This document shows, in pieces, positions 11,801 through 22,000 of a DNA stretch of 64,000 nt. A program made the position numbers and the translations under genes. Within the stretch, counting starts at the first letter, position 1. The number at the start of each line of letters is the position of its first letter. The notes beneath the pieces are model-generated. The model worked only from the letters and a program-made list of their open reading frames with translations. It was not told the DNA's origin and ran no database searches. Source of the DNA: Albula goreensis (Eukaryota > Chordata > Actinopteri > Albuliformes > Albulidae); the NCBI GenBank assembly GCA_022829145.1, contig CM040761.1:16860245-16924244 (forward strand). The letters are read 5' to 3'.

Positions 11801-14800
11801 GGTTGTTTATTCTGTGGTCTGGACAGTACAACATGCTGAGAATGTATGAGGTAAAGATACTGAAGGAGATGGAGATTTCCAAGGAGCTGATCGAGGTGCA
11901 GATGGGGTTATATAAAGACATAAGATGCTGTTTGCACTGCATTTACCATCATTATTGAAGTCTCTGTTTGGAGAAAAAGAAAACTTCTGATAAAGACTGG
12001 GTATGAAAAAGCAATTTTCAGGAAATGGTATGAGCAGAAATTGTAGATACCAATTTTTATAAAATTTTGTGTCAGTTCCCCCTTGAAAAAGTGATTTAAA
12101 CCTTAGTTGGGGTCTACATGGTCAAATAGAGTATAAATAAATACATAAAATAGATAACACACTTTGTGGCTGTGTTTTATCAGGGTGAAACGAAAGCTGG
12201 CTGCCCGTGCTCCTGTGGAATCATCTGCGGGGTCCTTTGCTATGGCAACTGCTGCCTCGCCATCACCCAGGCCAGCAGCATCCATCAGGGGCCAGACAGA
12301 CCGCAAACCCTTGGTCAGGGGGGTGGAGAGGAAAGGACAGGTGGAGACAGAGGCAAAGAGGGAAAGTGCAGGGGTGAGGGCTGAGGAGGTGGAGAGATGG
12401 GGTTGGACATGGAGGGGGCTCCCTGGCCAGAAGAGGAATGGGATGATGGGCAGGCCATGCTGGAGGGGTCTGAAACCACCAAGGATGGAGTGAAGGCCGC
12501 AGCAATGGAGGCGGAGAGTGAGGAAGAGGAGGGACAAGAGAAGAAGGAGCAGTGGCTCCTGCTGGAGGAGCAGCAAGAGCAGCAGGACCGGCTCTTGGAG
12601 CTGATGGAGGCGGCTTCGCAGGAAAGGGACCGGTGCAGGGAGCAGGTGCAGCAGCTCCAGCAGGAAGTGGAAGAGCTGAAGACCAGGTGTGCCACCCTTG
12701 AGTCCAGAAGGAGGGAGAGCTCGCAGCTCAGCAGGAGGGTGAGTTCAACCCGAAGTGGCAGCGTTGAGTAGTCCAGAAGGAATTGGGCATGTCCCAGGTC
12801 AGAGGATGCAGGCGGCAGGCTCAAATCCCAGATGGGCCTTAATTATCAACTTACTTGCTCCTGGATTATATCCAGCTATATGAATACATAATGTGTAATA
12901 AATAGAAGTAAACTATGTGATATACCCTATGCCTGGGCATCTTTAAAGGTAAAAATTAAAAAAGAAGGTTTGCAATCAATCAAGCTATTGGCTGTTTTCC
13001 ACATTATCCAATACAGGTAGCTTCCCATCATATTTTAGTAATGAGATGACAGGTTTATCTCCGATTTTTGGGATAAAGGGTTATGTCAGTCTCCTGTGTC
13101 CTCTGCTCAGCTGGAGAGTGTGGAGGCAGAGAGAGGCAGTCTCTCCTCTCAGTGTGAGCAGCTGAAGAGAGAGCTGGAGGATCTAAGGAGAGAGGCTCAG
13201 GACAGAGCAAGTGAAGACTACAGGTACAGTTTGAGCGAGCATGAGCACTAGCATTATTCAGGACTGTGTTCTTGTCTGAACCTCAGATCTTGAAGTCATG
13301 CACATCTCCACCATGTCTGCTAAAGATCTCTTTGGAGTTGCCTGGCTCTTACAAGTCTTTCAGATCAATGGTGCATTTTCATAGGGGAAAAAAAAGTATA
13401 GCAATCAAACATAGTCACATTTTCATTCCGCCTTTTTTAGCATTATATGTACCAAAGGAATCCTAAGCAGTTCTCACTAACAAACCCATGTATATATCAT
13501 GAGCATTTTGCAATACTTTGAACCTGAAACAACCTTATGATTAAGTCAGGGCTATCATTAGTGCCATCAGAAATTAGTCACTCACTACTAACCGGTAAGT
13601 CCATCCTCCCAGAACAAGGAAGTTTCTGTATCTGATCATCCTGTGATGGAAATTTGTATTACTCATATATGAAATATGCTTTTTATATGAATTATTGATC
13701 ACTAGTCATTAACCTGAATTATCCATATACATGCGCTGAACTACTAATTTGTATTGGTCACACACATGATTTTCCTTATATTCATACGTTATTCAGCATT
13801 ATAAATCACTGTTCTGTGTTCACTGTTCACAGATTCTGCATGCCTGTTTAAACTATGCTAAAAGGCTTTTGCTTGTGTAAAGTAATTAAGATATAAATTC
13901 AGGCCTGGTGTCCTTGAGTGAAAGAAGTCTAGTGCCAATTGGTTCTACAACTGTCTGTGTGTGTGTGTGTGTGTGTCCACACCCATTCAGGCTGCTATTA
14001 ACCCCTGACCTTCCACTGAGTATACAAATGTATGCTGGTGCTATTAACCTGTTACAAGTAATTATCTAATATCCATGTATTGATATACACTGGTGTTATT
14101 ATGCTGTACATTTATTTACCTATAATTCCATACACTGTGCATTCTGTTTTAAAATCATGTAATCCTTTGTTTGTGAGAATGTAAGCTGGTGGGAAAATAC
14201 TAGACAAGAAGCATCTCTGACCCTTATCATATGTGCCGACCTTGAGTGGTGGAGCTTGGCTCTTCTTCCTTTGTAACTTTTGAACACAATCCACATTTGT
14301 TATTATTAGCCATGTAGAAGCTGTAACCCCTAGCAACAGGTGGCAGATATATTTTAGGTGAAAAAGTTATGCACGGATGATTCCCCTGGACCAATTAGAG
14401 AAGGGTAAACTAACGATGCCTCGCCCAGACTTTGACTGTATAATAAGAGTACTGTCCACTATATTCTTTGGACAAAGCTGGTGCATTGCTGAATGTACTG
14501 CTTCTCCAATATTGCAATATTAAACAAGAAAAAGACAGCTTTTCTGCTCTCCATTATTTAAAGACATTTTTGCCAAGACAATCCCATGCAGTAATCATCT
14601 CCAATTATCTTCTAATTACCATAAAAAGGTGTGGTCACTGTGCCAGACAGGGAAAACACAGAGAACTGGATTAAGGAGAACAAAATAGCCAGAAGCTGTT
14701 TACTTGAACATTAAACTTCAACTTCACTCTCTCCACCAGGCTGAGCAACCTGCGCCGGAGTATTGGTCGCCTCCTGGTGACCTTTGTGCCTGCGCTGGAC

Positions 14801-14872
14801 CTGAATCAGGTCGACTTCAACAGTGACATCATTGATGAGATCCTGGACCGGGTCCTTTATGAGATCACTTAG
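835..14872 (+). CDS. morc3: MORC3-type GHKL ATPase / CW zinc finger protein, tandem copy 1
   Basis: Coding exons read from splice signals: 835-873, 1596-1668, 2850-2982, 4920-5144, 5628-5765, 6566-6713, 6936-7064, 7208-7327, 7759-7856, 8042-8149, 8649-8777, 9018-9092, 9356-9401, 9641 (or 9659)-9679, 10377-10536, 10675-10741, 12184-12738 (with a frame break or an 80-base intron 12374-12453), 13111-13223, 14740-14872. They sum to 816 codons if that intron is removed. Start ATG gives [13 protein letters not shown], then exon 2 begins [19 protein letters not shown] as in vertebrate MORC3. ATP-binding motifs visible: [33 protein letters not shown]. The CW finger is in exon 11. The tail reads [16 protein letters not shown], matching the MORC3 C-terminus. 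Known family role: nuclear ATPase at PML bodies that reads H3K4me3 and silences chromatin; activity here is inferred. The a/b paralogue assignment is not decidable from sequence alone. Confidence 0.9.
3014..3304. repeat. 20-bp minisatellite with 100-bp higher-order period, intron 3 of MORC3 copy 1
   Basis: About 14.5 head-to-tail copies of a 20-base unit, core AAAATCACAGAACAT followed by a variable end. Three variants occur: ATA-TA (T), TGG-A (G) and TGA-A (A). Their order is T G T G T G A T G T G A T G, so the pattern T-G-T-G-A repeats and the true period is five units (100 bp). The array starts about 30 bases after the exon 3 donor. Confidence 0.95.
5145..5627 (+). other. U12-type GT-AG intron 4 of MORC3 copy 1
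   Basis: The 5' splice site is GTATCCTTCT, a close match to the minor-spliceosome consensus (A/G)TATCCTTT. A branch-site-like CCTTGAC lies with its adenosine at 5610, 17 bases before the AG at 5627. Phase is 2: the exon 4 end CA joins G of exon 5 and gives [15 protein letters not shown] in frame. Reading through the donor meets a stop after Y-P-S, so splicing here is required. Confidence 0.85.
5814..5854. repeat. (TG)n microsatellite
   Basis: Uninterrupted TG dinucleotide run of about 20 units beginning about 50 bases after the exon 5 donor of MORC3 copy 1, preceded by a shorter TG run at about 5788-5799. The run itself gives long repetitive open frames on both strands that are not genes. 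Confidence 0.95.
7065..7207 (+). other. U12-type GT-AG intron 7 of MORC3 copy 1 (143 bases)
   Basis: Donor GTATCCTTCTTT and a near-perfect U12 branch site TTTCCTTAAT with its adenosine at 7197, ten bases before the terminal AG at 7207. There is no long polypyrimidine tract next to the acceptor, as usual for this class. Phase 0: RPAFL joins [11 protein letters not shown], matching the MORC3 family. Confidence 0.9.
8649..9092 (+). other. CW-type zinc finger exons (11-12) of MORC3 copy 1
   Basis: Exon 11 encodes [17 protein letters not shown], then [16 protein letters not shown], and exon 12 continues [14 protein letters not shown]. The four zinc cysteines (C-x2-C, then C and C) and the conserved tryptophans of the CW histone-reader fold are all present. 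In human MORC3 this domain binds methylated H3K4; the same role is inferred here. The fourth cysteine lies just after the exon 11/12 junction, as in copy 2. Confidence 0.88.
12184..12738 (+). other. Coiled-coil exon of MORC3 copy 1 with internal frame break
   Basis: The 5' part is open in one frame ([18 protein letters not shown]...) until about 12395; the 3' part is open in another ([14 protein letters not shown]...[21 protein letters not shown]), with a stop at 12382 just upstream in that frame. Removing 12374-12453, bounded by GTGAGG and GGCAG, rejoins the frames exactly; alternatively one missing G in the GGGG run near 12400 would also do so. The homologous exon of copy 2 (26411-27404) has no intron here. 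The 3' half is a heptad-rich coiled coil. Confidence 0.7.
12770..12910 (+). repeat. Degenerate tRNA-derived SINE fragment
   Basis: Contains a B-box-like GGCTCAAATCC followed by a stretch (TATATCCAGCTATATGAAT) shared with the SINE-like sequence near 31940. No target-site duplication could be defined. Assigned by resemblance to common fish tRNA-SINE bodies; only moderately sure. Confidence 0.4.
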
Positions 14873-15172
14873 CCCTGCCCCACACATTTAGACATAGAGA
14901 AGTTACCCAGCTGCCTGCAACACATTGTTTCCTTGGGACAGCGAATCAAATGGTTTCTCTTAAATGTCTTGATGTTTCATGTTAAATATGTTTCTAAATA
15001 TGTTTTGTACTGTAAGTGACATCTAGATACATGCATTTTTGTACATGTTGACGCTTAATGTTTTTCCATTTAAAGACGATTATAATAACAGGTTTTGTCC
15101 TCAATGGCTTGCCAGCATCCTAGCATTCACTTTATTTTTTTACCCCGCAATTATTTTGTATAGTAAAATAAA
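14873..15172 (+). other. 3'UTR of MORC3 copy 1 with poly(A) signal
   Basis: About 300 bases of non-coding sequence follow the TAG stop. An AATAAA hexamer lies at 15167-15172, so cleavage is expected about 15-25 bases later. The rest of the gap to copy 2 (to about 15950) is AT-rich and shows no exon. Confidence 0.65.
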
Positions 15173-15981
15173 CAAGGTTCAGAGATCATAATAACCACTT
15201 GTTGTGAATTTGTTTGAAAAATACATTTCCATTTTTGTACCGTTGTAATATTTTAGAGAGGCTCAAATGCACCAAGTGGGTGGGGGGGGTTGCACTTCTC
15301 TAAAAACCAGCGCATGGAGGAAAATAGCAGCACACATTTACCGAACGGGAGAATGGGACCACTTGAAATTGTTTTTTAATGCAAGTATGCCCTTCATCAA
15401 CTAGTACAGTAGCTAATAAAATCTTGTATTAAAATAAGGAAAATCCGTGAGTCATTTGTACCAGTACGCAGGATCTCATTGAAATTATATTAGGAAATTA
15501 CGCTTTAACACTTTTTTTTTCAGAATATGACTTTTGCCATGATAAATTACCTCATTCTGTAAGACACAGTGGGAAAACAATATTTACTTTTGAGACGGCT
15601 CTCAGTTGTATATAGTTCAGGAATATTTCAACTCGTGTCACTCATAACAGGCGTTTCCTTGCCCGCATAGTGCAATTGTTCCGCGCAAGATTAAAGTCAA
15701 AACAACTTTGTCAAACTTGTCGGATGGGTTATTTTAGGCCTCCATGCCGCCGGCTCTTTTTGAATGCAAGCGTAATGTAAAACAAAACAGCCTTGTTAAA
15801 ATTTAAATCAATCATGTTGATCTCAGTACATTTGCTGTGTAAAGTATTTGCCATCTAATAGGCTATGTAGTAAAATATTGCAAATATTGTTTTGTTCCAT
15901 TTTCCGTCAGAACATCTCAATTCAAAAAACATTTTTCCTATTTAAATTTTTAAAACAGACAAGCATGTTTCCGATCTGAAA

Positions 15982-15991
15982 GGGGCGGGGC
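15982..15991 (+). promoter_or_regulatory. GC box upstream of MORC3 copy 2
   Basis: The decamer GGGGCGGGGC (Sp1-type site) sits about 60 bases before the copy 2 start codon in a short GC-rich island, and no TATA box is evident. This suggests a proximal promoter with transcription starting within the next few tens of bases, giving copy 2 its own promoter only about 0.8 kb after the poly(A) signal of copy 1. Confidence 0.6.
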
Positions 15992-16048
15992 TTGCGGGGT
16001 ATTAACGTGAGAGCCGAACTTTGCCTCGGCCTTCAAGCCTCGGTGAAA

Positions 16049-19000
16049 ATGGCTGGACAAACTACTGGCAATATACCCCTATGTGCGGTAAGTGAAATTT
16101 AAGTCTACTAGACTTACTGTCATGCTCTTTGATATTTGTAATTCCTTGTTGTGGAATGGTTTGCATTCAGTGAAGCTAGCGAGTTAGTGAGTCCCTCTGC
16201 TTCGCCAACTTTAGCATATGACAGCTGCATGTCCAATCTATACGACATCAGGTCGTGAAATCTGTAACCAGCGGTGGCGCTTAACCAAGGCGATTTACAA
16301 GGTAGTTGTCAAGATAGGCAGTCATAAAATGACAGGCATATTGTAGAAGAATAGGTCGCCGGGAGAAAGTGAAATATTTTTCAGTAAACCGTTCTGCTAA
16401 TGGGATCAACTAGCTTGTAAATAGCCCAGTATTTCAGATATCTCTAATTGCTAAAGGTGTGTTTAGTTCGAACTTCCCTGCTGTTTGTTGAAATGTTTTG
16501 GCTGACATGTCTCGCGCAAAAGTACATTTAATGTCCTTTAGAGTAAAATATGGAAATTGGGTTTCCTGAAAGATGCGCCAAATTGACATATGATGAGCGA
16601 TGTCAAAACCACTGGAAGGGAGATGGTTTCACTTTCGTTTCACTGAAAACCACCCCATACGAAGCTGCAGAGCATGACAGTAATCACTCCCATCAGCGGA
16701 AACGATGAGCCATTATCAACTGATATGTGATACACTGCTAACAATGGACAAGTGTCTCTTTTTCTGGAGCTAATGTAGACAGTGAGCTGTCATAGTGCAA
16801 ATAACGTTAAAATGAATACATACACTTAACCAAAGTAAATACATAATGTAATGTTGAACTGTCAAGTTGGCTGTCCACGGGCGGGGTGTTCTAAATGGTC
16901 CACAGCGTGTGTTACTACCGTAGTTAGATGAGTTTTGCACAGTCCCAAAATGCGCCACTACAGTTCTGCAGGGCTGCAGTCATCGAGTCAGTTTGCACAG
17001 GTGACAGTGGTTTCTGGGGATTGGGAATGGAGGCTGCAGTGGAAGTGATGAGGCAGTCTGAAATTGCAGTTTTTGAGGTGGTGATTCACTGAATATCTGG
17101 AGTGAGAAATTACATCGGTTTAATTGGATGGGCCCTCGTTTTCTCACTGCAGATGCAGATTATGTCATTGTGTCATTTTGGATTTGACATTGAGGAAGGA
17201 GGGGGTACAAACGTGAGCTTCTCCGTGAACTTTCGCTTTTGGAATTCTTCAGTTTATCCAGAAACAGAAATGCACATTTCCACATTCAATATGCACCTCT
17301 TACACCAGGTTGTGAAGTATAGTTAAATGTGGCAGTGGTCTATTTTTTAGATAACTCAGTTATAGCTATGACCGTTTATCAAATTTGCAATGTATATTTG
17401 ATACAATTTTACATCATTTTGGAATCTCAACATACAGGGTGCAGTGATTCTTTAATTTCGTCCTCTTTGCAGCTCAACCCAAAGTATTTATATTCAAACT
17501 CCACCAGCCACTCCTGGCCATTCGGTGCCTTTGCTGAGCTAATCGGTAAGATAATCGTACTTTTTAATATCTCACTGACCGTTGATAGAATACATACTTG
17601 CATCTACACAAGAGAAAGGGTTGCCAGCTTGGGGTATCACAGACAGATCCTCCTTAAACGAGAGAGATTGGCCACTTTAATTCTAGAGTGTATTTTGTCA
17701 ACTTTCACATTTTACACGTTTTTATTTACATATACAACTAACCATTTCTGCATTTGTTCATGTTCTTTGTAATATCATGATCACTGTTATTTATTATATG
17801 TTTATTTTTATACTTGATATGTCAGATATGCTTCTGGCTGTTCTCAGCCCAGGGTCCATTTGATTGCAGAGTATACTGATATTTCTTTCCACCTAATTGG
17901 CCCACTTAACTCATTCCTACATTCTTAGCTCTATGTTGCGTTCAGTTGTTTGAAAATGCTGTTGCACAATGATGAAAGTCTGAAACTAATATTGCAATGA
18001 AGGTATGAGTAATTGTACCCTGAAAGTACACTTTCTGCCCTCTTTTGAAGGTGAATAATTTAAACAACCAGGGTTACAGGGTTTTTTCTGTGCCCTCAGG
18101 CATTACAAAATTTGCCAGGAAGGAATTCTGCGCTCTATATCATTGATTCACTCTTTCTCAATCCACCCTATTTTTTTTCTCTTTCACCTTAATTTCTTCT
18201 TTCTTTCAGAACTTTCACCTTCCTCTTTTTCAGCTCAGTCTGTTCGTTATATTTGTTCCATCGAGTAAATTAAACCTTTCAGGCCAGCCACTGGCTATGA
18301 TCTCTCAGTTTTGGAAATAGAAATCTGAAGTCTTAAGTATCACATTTTATCAGCTTTCAGAAATAGAACATGAGATCATGAGTCACAGCACCGCTTAACA
18401 CTTGAAAAGTTAATGTGTTACAATTTTTCCATGCATTTTTTAAAATCCAGATGCAGGCTAACAATATGATAACAATTATTATACTATCTGCCTGAATTTT
18501 TTCCACCAAAAGTGTACAGCTTACGCATTAGTTAATCATGCAATACTGTGTAAATAGGTCAGGCTCAGGATATTGGAAGCATGCTAGGAAGATACTGGTA
18601 AGAGGTGGTGGCCTCTAAAACAAATTTAGGGGGTGTAAAACACATCTCCCTTACCCCCACCCCATCCTTCTTTTCGCCGGATCAGTGGTCTGCTCTGTGA
18701 TTTGATCCTCTGGAGTTTAAATGAGATTTATGGCGGCATGTCTGTCGCATGCCACCAGATGCCTCTCGGTGTCGGTTTTCTCCTCCACTGAAACCATCGT
18801 GTAGATCCACAATGAACATCAACCGGATAATTCATGGCGAACAGAGAGAGAGCGAACAACCCATCTCTGCTGACCTTTGCAGTGTCATGGCAAAGGCCAC
18901 CAAAAGTTTAACCAACAGCTGCTTTAGATAGTAAGAGACAATATTAGGATTATGTCACTATTTCACCATTCACATGTGCAGTGCAGTGGTGAAGTATTTG

Positions 19001-22000
19001 ATTTCAGTGTTTGGTGCACCATAAATAATAATAATAATAAAAAATATTTTTTGGTCTAATGCCAATAATTTTTGTGCTGTGTAGGTGCCAGTAATGGGGA
19101 ATAATGATATGGCAGGTCTCAATGTAATGCACATAGGAGTGAAATGATTGATGATATATAGTGGCTTTAGCCACTGTGGCAGTTGGTGAGTGAAAGGTAA
19201 TGACATTGAGAACCAAATGAACAAAACCAAAATTGCATCAACTGTAAAATTGCATCACTGCAAACTTTATTTTATTAAAAACAACCAATCAAAATTTAAA
19301 AAGTTCACGCCCAGATAAAACCAGGCACAACTATGCAGGGGAGCCACAAACTACCTAAATATACAGTGCACTGCAGAGGGTCATACAGGTTTAGACAGAT
19401 TTGTGAAGTAGAATTTCTCATAATTCTCATTTTATTGAGGTGTCATGGAGTAGCATTGCCTGTGACAGCCCATATTCATCACTGTGCTCCTAGACAATGC
19501 CTATGACCCGGACGTCAGCGCCAAGCAGCTCTGGATCGACAGAACACAGGTCAAGGACGTTGAATGCCTGGTTTTCATGGACAATGGAACAGGGATGGAA
19601 TATGATAAAATGCACAAGATGCTGAGGTTAGTGAAGGCCTGCAAGGTCTGAAGTTGAAGTCAGAGAAGACGAATATTACTTCCGCTGTTTGGCACATTTA
19701 GTCCTTGTGACTTTTTTTGTTTTGGTTGGAGTTGCTGATTTATCCTAATAACGCATTTATTTTTAGGGGTGTGTCTGTAGAATCTTTTTCATAACCTCCG
19801 ACTGTTCACTGCTGAACTGTCAATCTGACCCTTTTTCCCCTTTGTGTATCCTTTCAGCTTTGGGTACAGTGAAAAGAAGGCAGTTAAAAGCCATGTCCCT
19901 GTGGGTTATTATGGAAATGGGTTCAAGTCGGGCTCCATGCGTCTTGGGAAAGATGTCATTGTGTTCTCCAAACACAAGAACTCCATGACTGTGGGGCTCC
20001 TGTCACGCTCATACCTGGAAGCCATTCAGGCTCAGCATGTGATGGTACCCATCGTCACATTCAGTCAAGCCGGAGGGGACAAATATATCCTTTCCTAGTG
20101 AGAAAAAAAACATAAACAGGCCACCCAGTGTTCCCCTTACATCTGATTACCTAAACAGTTTTGATTTGTGTTCTCCAACTCATCACTGCGAGTGAGAATT
20201 GAGAATATAGGTTGACCAACCTGTTTAATTAGTGATAAAGAAGTAGGTGTTAGACCTGCGCAGTCCTGTTCGGTCCTCCTTGACCTGTAACCCTACTCAG
20301 TGCTGTGGCGGCGCATGAGGACAGCCTGAAGGTCATCCTGGAGCACTCACCATTTAGAACAGAGGCGGAGCTGCTCTGCGAGTTGGAGGCCATCAATGCC
20401 ACCCATCCCAAGGGCTCCACAGGTACCCGAATCATCATATGGAACCTACACAGGTACGCCTTAGCAAGCACACATTTCCTTTAACAGGTATGCATATGCT
20501 TCAAGCTTGGTATTTATCATTGACATAACAGCAGTTTTTGTAATGCTAAATTATGCTTTGTTAGTCCCAGTGGGTTATGTCACCTCGACCATGGCATGAA
20601 AATATAATAGACATGCATTTCATACTTTAGCTTTTGGTAAAAGTTCTTCCAGATACTGATGAAAATGCTGAAAAAACTAGACACTAATAGTGGTTCACTC
20701 ACTAAAATCTGTTTGGCATTATTAATGAACAAATAAGTAATTTGGACATTTGGTTTCACATCAGCTCACATCATTTCTGTCCTCACTCAGCACCTCCAGA
20801 GGACAGTCAGAATTCGATTTTGAAACTGATAGGTATGACATTCGGATTCCGCGTATAAACTGGTCTGACGTCCAGGGTGGTCTGGACCCCATCTTGGAAT
20901 CAGACCCAAAGAGCACCTACTCCTTGCGTGTGAGTATATTGACTGTTTGGGGGGCTGAAGGGACAAAGTGGTTGGGCAGTTAGCTGGGGTAGTTCTGGGC
21001 CGTTGGCAGGTGGGTGATGGGTCAACATCTGAGCATCTAAGAGAATGTGAATTTCACATTGCCCTGCCATTCTGACAGCTAAGACCAAAGCATTTCCTTT
21101 ATTGTGAATTTATCATTTTTTATGTGAATGGTATTACTTGTTTTCAAAGTGAGAGGGGAGGACAGAAATGATCCAAGAGATGCTTTCAGATGCTTCCATT
21201 GTAATGTGTTTAACTTCCATGGAAATTTTGTTTGTTTTAAATCAAGAGATCAACTTTGAGAACACCTTGTCAGATATCAGCTCGTCAGTGTGACCGCTCT
21301 TCTAAACCACATTAAAGGGAATAGACACACAGAATTAGCTAGCAGTGGCTATTATTATCTGCAGCTCCATACATGTAGATCAAATTTCATTCCTCACCTG
21401 GACTCTAGTTTACTGTAGTACAGAAGCATATACTTTCCTTGCAGCCTGCAGCAGCTCTGCCCAGTAAGACAATGAGGTTTTACTGGCATCTAATCAACAC
21501 TGTTATGTGGGAACAGTGGTGTTCTCTACCTGTCATTGGGAAAAGATCAAAGGGCAAGAGTCTCATATGCTAAAACATTTGTCTCCACCCTGTTAGTAAA
21601 CTGTGGTATGTTTATGGTGGTGTGCTGTGGGTGAGCCACATATAGATTCTCAAATAAAGCTTATTCAAACATCAAAGGGCTTTAGTTTCATGAGCTGAAA
21701 AGTGATAACGAAATGTAAAAGTGTTACTGAAAGCGATATTACACATTATCTTTCTTTATTAGTCTTTGGGGAGTTTTTCTCCCTAGGCTTTTAATTTTTA
21801 TTCTTTGTATGGACTCAGGCATACTGCAGCATTCTATACCTGAGACCTCGGATGCAGATAAACATCAGGGGATTGAAAGTGAGGACTCAACTGATCTCAA
21901 AAAGTCTGGCCCACACCTTCAAAGACCGATACACACCAAAATTCCTGGTATCCTTCTGTCATAGCCTAACATGATATGTGGTGTTTACTGTGTAATGGTT

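Noticed and set aside
11827-11904. Possible extra MORC3 copy 1 exon reading [16 protein letters not shown]
   Set aside because: It looks coiled-coil-like, but the preceding exon ends in phase 2 and the CAG acceptor here would give a stop; the main exons join in frame without it and copy 2 has no counterpart.
12103-12824. Long minus-strand open frames (157 and 169 codons)
   Set aside because: Antisense shadows of the GC-rich coiled-coil exon, rich in Ser/Leu/Pro and lacking any recognised domain.
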